Source: Labilibaculum sp041595635
GTDB lineage: Bacteria; Bacteroidota; Bacteroidia; Bacteroidales; Marinifilaceae
Length of the DNA stretch: 64,000 nt
Assembly (NCBI RefSeq): GCF_041595635.1
Contig: NZ_JBFHJW010000013.1
Location: forward strand, 1 to 64,000
Reading direction: 5' to 3'
Both the position numbers and the translations under genes were made by a program. Below the pieces are notes generated by a model. The model did not search any database. It was not told the DNA's origin and was given only the letters and a program-made list of their open reading frames with translations. Numbering within the stretch: the stretch's first letter is position 1; each line of letters begins with the position of its first letter. Below, piece after piece: positions 46,671 to 54,640 of the stretch.

Positions 46671-47717
46671 TCAATTCTCATCCTTAAAAAACAGTTTGTA
46701 GTAGCTCAAATCACGAGCTGCATCGTATCCTTTTTCAATAAATTTTCTTTGTCCGTGAATGTACACATGAAAGTTCTTATCCAATTTTAAAATGTGCTTA
46801 AAATGCTTTTGCTCGCTTTTCACTGCATCGTTGTTAATCGTAAAATCTGGATTTACCGATGTTCCCTGTTCATTCTGATAGTAAGTTTTGTATTCATCAA
46901 AAGCACTTGCCACCTCGGGCTGTTCAATTACTTCCTGTTTGAACAACTCTTCATTAAATTGTTTTTTATCCTTAAAGAAATTAATCGATTTGTTCATTAA
47001 ATCGATCTGATCGGCCTTGGCCACCTCATTTTCATCGTTGTAAACTTCACCAATAAAGCCTTTACACATGTCCAAATAATTTTGGGTGTGGTAAAAGTTA
47101 TCTTCACGCAATGTTAGGTTCAAAAAGTCCTCTCTCCAGTACATGGCCTCTTTGGTAGCGTTGGTTTTATCCACAATACAAACCTTAAAACCTTTCTCTT
47201 TTTCCGAGTTAAAAATCAAACATCCTTTGTCCAATTTCTTGATATTAATCCCATTCTCGCAACCCAATTCAAAGTTATCCTGCTTTTGGTACACCTTTAA
47301 AAAGGTATCCTTATTTTCCGATTTAAAAATTCCTAGCGCATCGCATACTTCGCCATCAACCACACAATTTGAGAAGCCAACCAAGTAGAATTCTCCTCCT
47401 TTTATGTTCGGATGATTCGATTTTTCGTACAAATGCACGGCAATATTGGTCGATTGATCGTAAAAAGAAGCATTCTCCTCGAAATATTCTGCGGCATAGC
47501 AAAATACTTCGTTCATATTCAAATCTGTTTCGTGCTGGAAATTATAGAATTCCTCCTTATTAAAGGCCGTTAAAAAATACTTTAACAGGATATCTCTTAC
47601 ATCATCATCTTCCATTAAAATTTCCGATTTGGAAAGCTTTAACTCTTCATCGTGATGTTTGTTTCCTACATTGTGAACCACAATTCGGTCCAGATTTATA
47701 TCTTCGAAATTGAACAT
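46671..47717 (-). CDS. Nucleoid-associated protein, NdpA/YejK family
   Basis: The 348-residue protein matches the 37-kDa nucleoid-associated protein family: the opening LDRIVVHNVGNKHHDEELKLS, a central beta region with GGEFYLVGFSNCVVDGEVCDALGIFKSENKDTFLKV, and a helical C-terminal half with EVIEQPEVASAFDEYKTYY. It is expected to bind the nucleoid; its cellular role is poorly defined. No partner gene is adjacent. Confidence 0.88.
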   Translation of the reverse strand: MFNFEDINLDRIVVHNVGNKHHDEELKLSKSEILMEDDDVRDILLKYFLTAFNKEEFYNFQHETDLNMNEVFCYAAEYFEENASFYDQSTNIAVHLYEKSNHPNIKGGEFYLVGFSNCVVDGEVCDALGIFKSENKDTFLKVYQKQDNFELGCENGINIKKLDKGCLIFNSEKEKGFKVCIVDKTNATKEAMYWREDFLNLTLREDNFYHTQNYLDMCKGFIGEVYNDENEVAKADQIDLMNKSINFFKDKKQFNEELFKQEVIEQPEVASAFDEYKTYYQNEQGTSVNPDFTINNDAVKSEQKHFKHILKLDKNFHVYIHGQRKFIEKGYDAARDLSYYKLFFKDEN

Positions 47718-47812
47718 GTTTTTCTTTTTTTAAATATGCGGGTAAAGATACAGAATTTCCTTTTTAACTTATCGCGACTATTCGTAGATTTACTAAATTA
47801 AAAACCCGAATC

Positions 47813-48496
47813 ATGAACAAACGAAGTGTTTTCAGCCTATTCATTCTACTCTTTTCAATCACCAGTATGCACGCACAACAAGTCGAAAAGTTATCCAAAT
47901 CAGGACTCCACTATTTAGAATACATCCCCACAGGACAGCAAGCGGGAGAAAAATTGCCCCTACTCATTTTCCTTCACGGGATGGGCGAAAGAGGCGATGA
48001 TTTAAGCAAAGTTAAATTTCATGGTCCTCCTTCTTTTCTAGATACTAAAAGCGATTTCCCTTTCCTTTGTATCTCCCCCCAATGTCCCGACAGCTTGTAT
48101 TGGAACGAAGAAATCCTGCTTCCCTTCTACGATGAAATTCTAGCAGAATATCCGGTTGATAAAAGCCGAATCTACATCACCGGATTGAGTATGGGTGGCT
48201 TTGGCACCTGGGCTTCGATAATTGCCAAACCCAATCTTTTTGCTGCTGCAGTCCCCATTTGCGGAGGCGGAGATGCCAGTAAGCTCGAATCTATAAAATC
48301 CATGCCTATCTGGGTTTTCCACGGAGCTAAAGATGATGTTGTTCCTCTTATTCGTTCTCAAGAAATGGTGAATGGACTCAAAAATTTAGGAAGCCCTGTG
48401 AAGTTCACCATCTATCCCGAGGCTTTGCACAACTCATGGACAGAAACCTATAACAATCAAGAAGTTTACAATTGGTTGCTACAACAAAAAAAATAA
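47813..48496 (+). CDS. Exported alpha/beta-hydrolase (dienelactone hydrolase/esterase type)
   Basis: The 227-residue protein has a signal peptide (about 5-22, ending SMHAQQ) and an alpha/beta-hydrolase fold: oxyanion motif IFLHGMGERG, nucleophile Ser in ITGLSMGGFGTW, Asp in VFHGAKDDVVP and His in EALHNSWTETY. The layout is that of the phospholipase/carboxylesterase branch (PHB-depolymerase-like). It likely cleaves ester bonds in the periplasm; substrate unknown. Its terminator overlaps the end of the convergent gene. Confidence 0.88.
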   Translation: MNKRSVFSLFILLFSITSMHAQQVEKLSKSGLHYLEYIPTGQQAGEKLPLLIFLHGMGERGDDLSKVKFHGPPSFLDTKSDFPFLCISPQCPDSLYWNEEILLPFYDEILAEYPVDKSRIYITGLSMGGFGTWASIIAKPNLFAAAVPICGGGDASKLESIKSMPIWVFHGAKDDVVPLIRSQEMVNGLKNLGSPVKFTIYPEALHNSWTETYNNQEVYNWLLQQKK

Positions 48497-48511
48497 TTTT
48501 CACAAACTTTT

Positions 48512-48537
48512 AAAGCAAGCTATTAACGGTTTGCTTT
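48512..48537 (+). terminator. Intrinsic terminator of the esterase gene, overlapping the convergent coding end
   Basis: AAAGCAA (48512-48518) and TTGCTTT (48531-48537) pair across a 12-base loop and are followed by more T. The 3' arm lies inside the last codons of the PepSY gene. Confidence 0.6.
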
Positions 48538-50046
48538 TTTTCTTTGTTTGCGATACAAAAGATAACCGGTGATTAATATTAAAAGAATACTAATACCTGC
48601 TAAAGGAATAAAAAGAATGTAGAAAGGCCCAAAAATGTATTGGTAAATTCTTCCGGTATGAATTTCCAGACACAAATTCCAAAGCGACATAGGCACTTGT
48701 TGAATACTTTGCGGCATCTCTGCAAAGCCAGTAGCATCGGTTAAGTTGCCTGCACCCAAATTGTAATCAAATACTATTTCTCGCCCTTTTGCATCCTTGC
48801 AATATCCAGCAATGGGATGCGATGAAATGGGCGGTCCCATTTTTGTTACCACAACATGAGGTTTTTTCGTAATGTAATTGAATATAAGTGCCCTTTCGGG
48901 GATCCAATAAAAAATACCACTAAACGAGCCAACCAAGTAGTTGCCTGCGCTCACTTTCTCGAGCACATTAACGCCCATCACCGAAACAGGTGGCTGCGAC
49001 ACATATTTTTGCAGTGCCGTGGCAAACAAATCATCCGAATAGTAAATTCCTTCACTGCTAGCTAATATTACTCTCTTTAATTCCTCATCGTATATGATTC
49101 TGCGAAGCTTATCGTTCCAGGGATTTGCATCATTCAGATGTGTAAAAGGAATTTTACCAACACGACTATTGGCTATCGCAATAAGCAAAGGAGGACGCAA
49201 AAACATACCAGTAAGCGTGCATACTAACAAAAAAACAATCAGCCAATTTCCTATGTGATTGTGCCACTTCAAGTTAAACTTCAGAAAGCTGATCTTTCCC
49301 TTTGCTCCTTTTCCTTTCTTTTTCAGACTTTTAATCCATTTAGGGAAGAAAAAATAAACCAAACCACTAAAGCTGAGAAAAATAAATACCAGGCCTAAAA
49401 AGTCCACAAACAACTTTCCAAAAATACCAAAAGCCTCACCACTATGTACTTCCCAAAGTGTTTTGAACAAGCTAATTTTTCCATCATAATCATCAGCTGG
49501 TAGAATTTCCACAACTTGAAAACCCGAATCTGTTTGTTTCAAAAGATGACTTCGAGTTAGAACATACAGATTGGAATCTATCTCCATCAAATCGACAATT
49601 CGCTGCTCGTCCAAAGGCAAATGAATTCGCTTCCATTTCTCATTCTGAAACTGATACAAACCCAAAAGAGTTGCAGCATAAAGTTCCCCTGAACTACTCG
49701 TCATCAATTTCGTCACTTTCCTATGATCCACCCCTTTTGAAAAACCAGCATTGAAATCGGAAAATGTTTTGAAGTTATCCGTTGATTTCCAAACGCCAAT
49801 ATTGCCATAAATCAAAGCAGTGTCTCCCTGAATTTGAAGAGCTGATTTTACCGCTGCCTTATTCCAATTAGCATACTGATACTCACTCCCCAGGTATTTC
49901 CGATTCACATCAAAGGAAGAAAATACGCCACGATGATTCATGATAATTCCCGATACGGCAAACAAAAGAATAAATACACTCAGAACCAAGGATGGCCATT
50001 TGTGGTATTTCTTCAAAAATGCAATTGATTTACTTCTATTACTCAC
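48523..50046 (-). CDS. PepSY-associated transmembrane protein with Asp-box-like sensor region
   Basis: The 507-residue protein has four membrane helices: about 18-34 (LVLSVFILLFAVSGIIMNH, the PepSY_TM start), about 210-230, about 268-286 and about 480-500, with the basic end YRKQRKKANR. The periplasmic part after helix 1 contains BNR/Asp-box-like sequence (GVWKSTDNFKTFSDF, ELYAATLLGLYQF) and a second similar stretch (EGIYYSDDLFATAL), suggesting a small propeller. PepSY_TM proteins are often linked to iron uptake or reduction of iron at the membrane. The start is GTG at 50046. The gene lies downstream of hcp, separated by hcp's terminator, so it is a separate unit. Confidence 0.85.
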   Translation of the reverse strand: MSNRSKSIAFLKKYHKWPSLVLSVFILLFAVSGIIMNHRGVFSSFDVNRKYLGSEYQYANWNKAAVKSALQIQGDTALIYGNIGVWKSTDNFKTFSDFNAGFSKGVDHRKVTKLMTSSSGELYAATLLGLYQFQNEKWKRIHLPLDEQRIVDLMEIDSNLYVLTRSHLLKQTDSGFQVVEILPADDYDGKISLFKTLWEVHSGEAFGIFGKLFVDFLGLVFIFLSFSGLVYFFFPKWIKSLKKKGKGAKGKISFLKFNLKWHNHIGNWLIVFLLVCTLTGMFLRPPLLIAIANSRVGKIPFTHLNDANPWNDKLRRIIYDEELKRVILASSEGIYYSDDLFATALQKYVSQPPVSVMGVNVLEKVSAGNYLVGSFSGIFYWIPERALIFNYITKKPHVVVTKMGPPISSHPIAGYCKDAKGREIVFDYNLGAGNLTDATGFAEMPQSIQQVPMSLWNLCLEIHTGRIYQYIFGPFYILFIPLAGISILLILITGYLLYRKQRKKANR

Positions 50047-50217
50047 AGCTGATACAATTCAAAAAATACAACTCATGCAAAATATGCATTCTCCATTTCT
50101 ACTCCATTGGAGTCAATACAAAAAAACTGCCTGAAAGTAGAAATTACATCCCCTACAACAGACAGTTTTTCCTTATAATTAAAAAAACCTATTCAATCAT
50201 CTAAGTAAATACTGATA

Positions 50218-50272
50218 AAAAATGTTCCGTCATCAAATCCCCTCTTTCAACTTTCTATCGCGGAACATTTTT
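50218..50272 (-). terminator. Long-loop terminator of hcp
   Basis: AAAAATGTTCCG (50218-50229) and CGGAACATTTTT (50261-50272) form a perfect 12-base stem with a 31-base loop, 16 bases past the hcp stop; the minus strand continues with T. Confidence 0.8.
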
Positions 50273-50287
50273 ATACAGTTAATAAAC

Positions 50288-51934
50288 CTAGTTCAAAAAT
50301 AATTTCATATCCTCATCAACAGTTCCAATTCCTGCAATTCCGAATGTATCAACCAATACCTTAGCCACATTTGGCGAAAGGAAAGCTGGCAATGTTGGTC
50401 CAAGGTGAATATTTTTCACTCCTAAAGAAAGAAGAGCCAACAATACGATTACTGCTTTTTGCTCGTACCATGCAATGTTATAAGCAATAGGCAATTCGTT
50501 AATATCATTCAATTCAAATACTTCTTTCAATTTTAAAGCAATCACAGCAAGAGAATAAGAATCGTTACACTGACCCGCATCTAATACTCTTGGAATTCCT
50601 CCGATATCGCCTAACTCTAATTTATTGTAACGATATTTTGCACAACCTGCGGTTAAAATCACTGTATCTTTTGGCAAAGCAGCAGCAAATTCGGTATAAT
50701 AATCACGACCTTTCATACGTCCATCGCAACCTGCCATCACAAAGAATTTACGGATAGCACCTGTTTTCACAGCATCAACTACCTTATCAGCCAATTGCAT
50801 CACTTGATTGTGAGCAAATCCACCAATTATTTCTCCTTTTTCGATTTCGGTTGGAGCCGCACAAGTTTTGGCTAACTTAATAATCTCCGAAAAATCTTTT
50901 TTACCATTCTCATCAGCAGTAATGTGCTTAAATCCTGGGAAACCAGAAGCTCCAGTGGTAAATACTTTATCTTGATAAGTTGAGTTCGCTTTTGGAGGAA
51001 CAATACAGTTGGTTGTAAACAAGATAGGCCCGTTAAATGTCTCGAACTCTTCGTTTTGCTTCCACCATGCATTTCCATAGTTACCTACAAAGTGCTTGTA
51101 TTTTTTGAATGCAGGATAGTAGTTCGCTGGCAACATCTCAGAGTGAGTGTACACATCAACACCAGTTCCTTCGGTTTGCTTCAACAAGTCTTCCATATCT
51201 TTTAAGTCGTGACCTGAGATTAGGATTCCTGGCTTATCGCTCACACCAATATTTACTTTAGTAATTTCAGGATTACCGTAAGCTGTTGTGTTGGCTTCAT
51301 CGAGCATTGCCATGGCAGTTACTCCATTTGCACCACATTCCATTACCAAAGCAACCAACTCATCTGCTGTAAGAGAATCATCAGTTGTTGCTTCCAAAGC
51401 TTTTTGCATGAATGCGTACATTTCATTCTTCTCGAATCCCAAGTTATCTGCATGCTCAACGTAGGCAGCCAATCCTTTTAAGCCATAAATTGTCAATTCT
51501 CTTAGAGAACGAATATCTTCATTTTCTGTTGATAAAACGCCAATTACACGAGCTTTAGCATCAAAATCGTTTTCAGCATCAGCAAACCAGGTAGCCGAAT
51601 GATGAAGTTTGTCGCAAGTTACACCTGCAGCCTCTGCCTGAGTTTTGATTTCTTCGCGAAGTTGTAATCCTTCACGTATGGCAGCTACAAATTTTACCTT
51701 ATCGAAGTTAGCGTTGGTAATGGTCATAAACAAACCATTCATGATGAAATGATTTACTTTTTCATTCTCAATTCCAGCTTCACGAGCTTTAGTACTGTAC
51801 ACCGAGATTCCTCTCATTACGTACATCAGTAGATCCTGGATATTTGCAACCTCATCGGTTTTTCCACAAACTCCTTTAATTGTGCAGCCAGTTCCTTTTG
51901 CTGCTTCCTGACACTGATAACAAAACATGCTCAT
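50288..51934 (-). CDS. hcp: Hydroxylamine reductase / hybrid-cluster protein
   Basis: The 548-residue protein opens with MSMFCYQCQEAAKGTGCTIK, with Cys5, Cys8, Cys17 and Cys23 spaced C-x2-C-x8-C-x5-C, the class I [4Fe-4S] arrangement. The hybrid cluster ligands are visible in GHDLKD, SEMLPANYYP, FTTNCIVPP and AGCAKYRYN. Hcp reduces nitric oxide or hydroxylamine and protects against nitrosative stress in anaerobes. I use the ATG at 51934; the frame reaches a TTG at 51970 but the Cys motif fixes the N-terminus. A perfect CRP/FNR-type palindrome lies upstream at 52070-52085. Confidence 0.95.
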   Translation of the reverse strand: MSMFCYQCQEAAKGTGCTIKGVCGKTDEVANIQDLLMYVMRGISVYSTKAREAGIENEKVNHFIMNGLFMTITNANFDKVKFVAAIREGLQLREEIKTQAEAAGVTCDKLHHSATWFADAENDFDAKARVIGVLSTENEDIRSLRELTIYGLKGLAAYVEHADNLGFEKNEMYAFMQKALEATTDDSLTADELVALVMECGANGVTAMAMLDEANTTAYGNPEITKVNIGVSDKPGILISGHDLKDMEDLLKQTEGTGVDVYTHSEMLPANYYPAFKKYKHFVGNYGNAWWKQNEEFETFNGPILFTTNCIVPPKANSTYQDKVFTTGASGFPGFKHITADENGKKDFSEIIKLAKTCAAPTEIEKGEIIGGFAHNQVMQLADKVVDAVKTGAIRKFFVMAGCDGRMKGRDYYTEFAAALPKDTVILTAGCAKYRYNKLELGDIGGIPRVLDAGQCNDSYSLAVIALKLKEVFELNDINELPIAYNIAWYEQKAVIVLLALLSLGVKNIHLGPTLPAFLSPNVAKVLVDTFGIAGIGTVDEDMKLFLN

Positions 51935-52069
51935 AATTTTATCTTTTAGTAATATTGATATTTTACTCAAGTTACGAATTCAAGAAAGAACCTGCTAAAA
52001 TATTCCATTCTCAGGAATTGCAATTTATCTTTCAACACTACAAAGATGAAGCATGCTGTTCAGAAAAAG

Positions 52070-52085
52070 TGTAACGAATGTTACA
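52070..52085. promoter_or_regulatory. CRP/FNR-family-like operator upstream of hcp
   Basis: TGTAACGAATGTTACA is a perfect 16-base inverted repeat of the form TGTnA-N6-TnACA used by CRP/FNR-superfamily regulators, 136 bases before the hcp ATG. Hcp genes are often controlled by such a regulator (HcpR), so this is a plausible operator. Confidence 0.6.
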
Positions 52086-52146
52086 AAATCAAAATAATTA
52101 GGATTTTTTCATCCTTTTTTCTCCTTTAAAGATAGAAATAAAAAAA

Positions 52147-52169
52147 TCCCAGTCGAAAATCGACTGGGA
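52147..52169 (-). terminator. Intrinsic terminator
   Basis: TCCCAGTCGA and TCGACTGGGA form a perfect 10-base stem with an AAA loop, with seven T on the minus strand. It ends the small exported protein gene 22 bases after its stop. Confidence 0.9.
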
Positions 52170-52190
52170 CAGTATTTATACAATAATCTT

Positions 52191-52556
52191 TTACATTAAA
52201 TCTTTACAATTCTGCTTGAGTTCTTCTTTTAACTCGCACTTACATTCAATATAACTTGCTAATTGCCTATCGGATAGAAATTTTTGCATTTCCATTTCCT
52301 TTCGTTGTAGGCTATCTCGAACTGCCTGCATACAAGTAAATCCATTTTTCGCTCCAATTAAAGCTTGTATTTCTTTCTCGTATTTTAAATTTAGCACCTC
52401 AATCTTAGCAATCTGATCGGCTGATAAGTCCAGTTTTTTTTCCATCCACGATGTAATTAAATCTGCTCTTTTTTGGGCCTCAGAATTATTCTTAGCACTC
52501 ACAGTAAAACTCACCAATACAAGTAGAAGAACTATACCTCTTGTAACAATCTTCAT
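52191..52556 (-). CDS. Small exported Spy/CpxP-like helical protein
   Basis: From the ATG at 52556 the 121-residue product has a signal peptide (MKIVTRGIVLLLVLVSFTVSAK) and a helical body with LITSWMEKKLDLSADQIAKI and LQRKEMEMQKFLSDRQLASY, the LTxxQ-type pattern seen in periplasmic Spy/CpxP-like proteins. Several Cys (C-x-C near the end, and one further on) are a difference from that family. Function unknown; extracytoplasmic stress or chaperone-like roles are typical of similar proteins. The frame is open nine codons further, but the signal peptide favours this start. Confidence 0.75.
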   Translation of the reverse strand: MKIVTRGIVLLLVLVSFTVSAKNNSEAQKRADLITSWMEKKLDLSADQIAKIEVLNLKYEKEIQALIGAKNGFTCMQAVRDSLQRKEMEMQKFLSDRQLASYIECKCELKEELKQNCKDLM

Positions 52557-52788
52557 ATACTGTTTTTTTAGTTTACACATCAATCAAACAACTATACTAA
52601 CGTTTTTTGTCAATAAAAAGTTGCCTAAACTCTGGAAATTTATGTCTTTAAAATTAGAATTCCAAATATAATTAAACTTAAACACCTACTATTCAACGAA
52701 TAAAACTAACACAGCTTCAATAAGTACAGGATACCATTAATTAAAAATTATTTAATAATTTAGACATCCCTTTCTACTTCAACAGATG

Positions 52789-52796
52789 TAAATTTG
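52789..52796 (+). promoter_or_regulatory. Candidate -7 element of the HAD/EEP operon
   Basis: TAAATTTG matches TAnnTTTG. It overlaps the longer possible start region of the HAD gene and so supports the ATG at 52857. The -33 element is weak. Confidence 0.4.
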
Positions 52797-52856
52797 ATGA
52801 TTAAAAGTGGAATAAACTATAAAAAGCTATTTATTAGCACTTTAAAACAAAAAAAT

Positions 52857-53441
52857 ATGGAATCTATAAATATATTTCCGAGTACAAAAGCATTCATTTT
52901 TGATCTGGATGGAACATTGGCTGACACTATGCCCTTGCACTTTGAAGCATGGAAAAAAACAGCAGCAATCATGAATCTGGAATTTAGTGCCGATTTTTTA
53001 AAAAGCTGTGCAGGAATGCCATCCTCAAAAATTATTGAATTACTCAATAAAAAAAACAAGCGCTCTATTGACCCTGAAGAATTCTCCAATTTGAAAGAAG
53101 AGTTTTTTACAAAGGATATGCACAAAATAAAAGAGATTTCGGCCGTTACCGATTTAGTATACAAATACCATGGCAAAATACCAATGGCGGTTGGAACTGG
53201 TGGAAAACGGAACATTGCAAGTGAAACCTTACAAATTTTAGGATTAGACAAGTACATCAAAATCCTGGTAAGTGCCGATGATGTTGAAAATCACAAACCT
53301 CAACCAGATACATTCTTAAAATGTGCTGAATTAATGGGAATTGCTCCCGAAAATTGCCAGGTATTCGAAGACGCAATATTGGGTTTTGAAGCTGCTAAAG
53401 CTGCAGGCATGCAGGTTACCGATGTCACTCCTTTTTATTAA
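52857..53441 (+). CDS. HAD family phosphatase, beta-phosphoglucomutase-like
   Basis: The 194-residue protein has the HAD motifs in order: FDLDGTLADTMPLH (nucleophile and acid Asp), AVGTGGKRN (motif II), KPQPDTFLKCAELMGI (motif III Lys) and FEDAILGFEAAKAAGM (motif IV acidic residues), with a small helical cap between motifs I and II. This group includes beta-phosphoglucomutase and sugar-phosphate phosphatases. Substrate unknown. The frame is open upstream to 52794, but the ATG at 52857 places the first strand normally and lies after a candidate promoter. It is 21 bases upstream of the EEP gene, probably in one operon. Confidence 0.88.
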   Translation: MESINIFPSTKAFIFDLDGTLADTMPLHFEAWKKTAAIMNLEFSADFLKSCAGMPSSKIIELLNKKNKRSIDPEEFSNLKEEFFTKDMHKIKEISAVTDLVYKYHGKIPMAVGTGGKRNIASETLQILGLDKYIKILVSADDVENHKPQPDTFLKCAELMGIAPENCQVFEDAILGFEAAKAAGMQVTDVTPFY

Positions 53442-53462
53442 AATTAATTAAATCACTACACA

Positions 53463-54476
53463 TTGAAGAAAATACTATTTGTCTTTACGGTAGCACTCCT
53501 AGCCGTTTCTTGTTCGCAGGAAAAAAAAGAGTACACGCTTGCATTTTATAATGTTGAAAATTTATTTGACACCATTAACGATCCTAACACTTGGGATGAC
53601 GATTTTACTCCCGAAGGAAAATTAGAATACAGCTCAAAACGCTACGAGAATAAACTACTTCATCTATCTGAAGTTTTGTCCTCTATCAATAAAAAAGAAC
53701 TTCCTGCTATTATCGGACTTTGTGAAATCGAAAATCGCAGTGTACTGGAAGATCTAATTAGTCAGAAAAAGTTAAAAAAAGGCGATTACAGTATTGTTCA
53801 AACCGACAGTCCCGATGGCAGAGGAATCGACTGTGCTCTTTTGTACCAAAAAAGCACTTTTAAAGCTCTCAGTCAGAATTTTATTGGCATTCACATACCA
53901 ACGGAACCAAACTACAAAACAAGAGATATTCTTCATGTTAAAGGAGTTTTCGCTGCAAAAGACACTTTAGACATCTTTGTAAATCATTGGCCTTCGAGAA
54001 GAGGTGGCATGAAAGAATCAGAAAAATACCGTGTATTTGTAGCCACACAATTAAAAAAAGCAGTTGATCAAATACAGAAAAAAAATCTAAATGCCAATAT
54101 CATTATCATGGGTGATTTTAACGATGAACCTACTAATAAATCGGCTGAAGAAATCTTATGCGCCACCAACAACAAGGATACTTCTAAACCAGAAGCTCTC
54201 TACAATCTGATGTACGACCTAAAAATGCAGGGAAAAGGCAGTTACAATTACAGAGGTAATTGGAACATGCTCGACAATATAATTGTCTCGAACAGCCTTC
54301 TTTCAAATACAAATGGCTTGCACACTAATCATCAGAATGGAAAAATTTTCACCGAAAAATGGATTTGCTACCAAAATGAAGATGGTACTTATGTTCCGAG
54401 TCGCAGTTATTCTGGTCCAAAATACTACGGCGGATACAGCGATCATTTCCCCGTTTACTTTCAACTAGGCTATTAA
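53463..54476 (+). CDS. Endonuclease/exonuclease/phosphatase family lipoprotein
   Basis: The 337-residue protein starts with a lipoprotein signal peptide, MKKILFVFTVALLAVSCSQ, then an EEP fold: FYNVENLFDT (metal-binding Asn), IIGLCEIENR (Glu), NHWPSRRGG (His, Asn), IIMGDFNDEP (Asp, Asn) and the final SDHFPVYFQ (His). EEP proteins hydrolyse phosphodiester or phosphoester bonds in nucleic acids, lipids or sugars; this lipoprotein type is common in Bacteroidota and its substrate is not established. The start codon is TTG at 53463, chosen because the signal peptide begins exactly there and no ATG fits. Confidence 0.9.
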   Translation: MKKILFVFTVALLAVSCSQEKKEYTLAFYNVENLFDTINDPNTWDDDFTPEGKLEYSSKRYENKLLHLSEVLSSINKKELPAIIGLCEIENRSVLEDLISQKKLKKGDYSIVQTDSPDGRGIDCALLYQKSTFKALSQNFIGIHIPTEPNYKTRDILHVKGVFAAKDTLDIFVNHWPSRRGGMKESEKYRVFVATQLKKAVDQIQKKNLNANIIIMGDFNDEPTNKSAEEILCATNNKDTSKPEALYNLMYDLKMQGKGSYNYRGNWNMLDNIIVSNSLLSNTNGLHTNHQNGKIFTEKWICYQNEDGTYVPSRSYSGPKYYGGYSDHFPVYFQLGY

Positions 54477-54495
54477 AAATACTAAAACATCAACA

Positions 54496-54532
54496 AAAAC
54501 AGCTGATTGCCACAAAGGTAATCAGCTGTTTT
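54496..54532 (+). terminator. Intrinsic terminator of the HAD/EEP operon
   Basis: AAAACAGCTGATT-GCC pairs with GGT-AATCAGCTGTTTT around an ACAAA loop, giving a 16-pair stem 19 bases after the stop. Confidence 0.9.
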
Positions 54533-54640
54533 GCTATTAAAAAATGCTCAAATTCAATAGTTTTTTACGATAAAACAATCTAGCTTCATTTTCTTTCTAT
54601 AATTTAGCAAATTAGACTAGGGATTATTCAAACGTATTGC

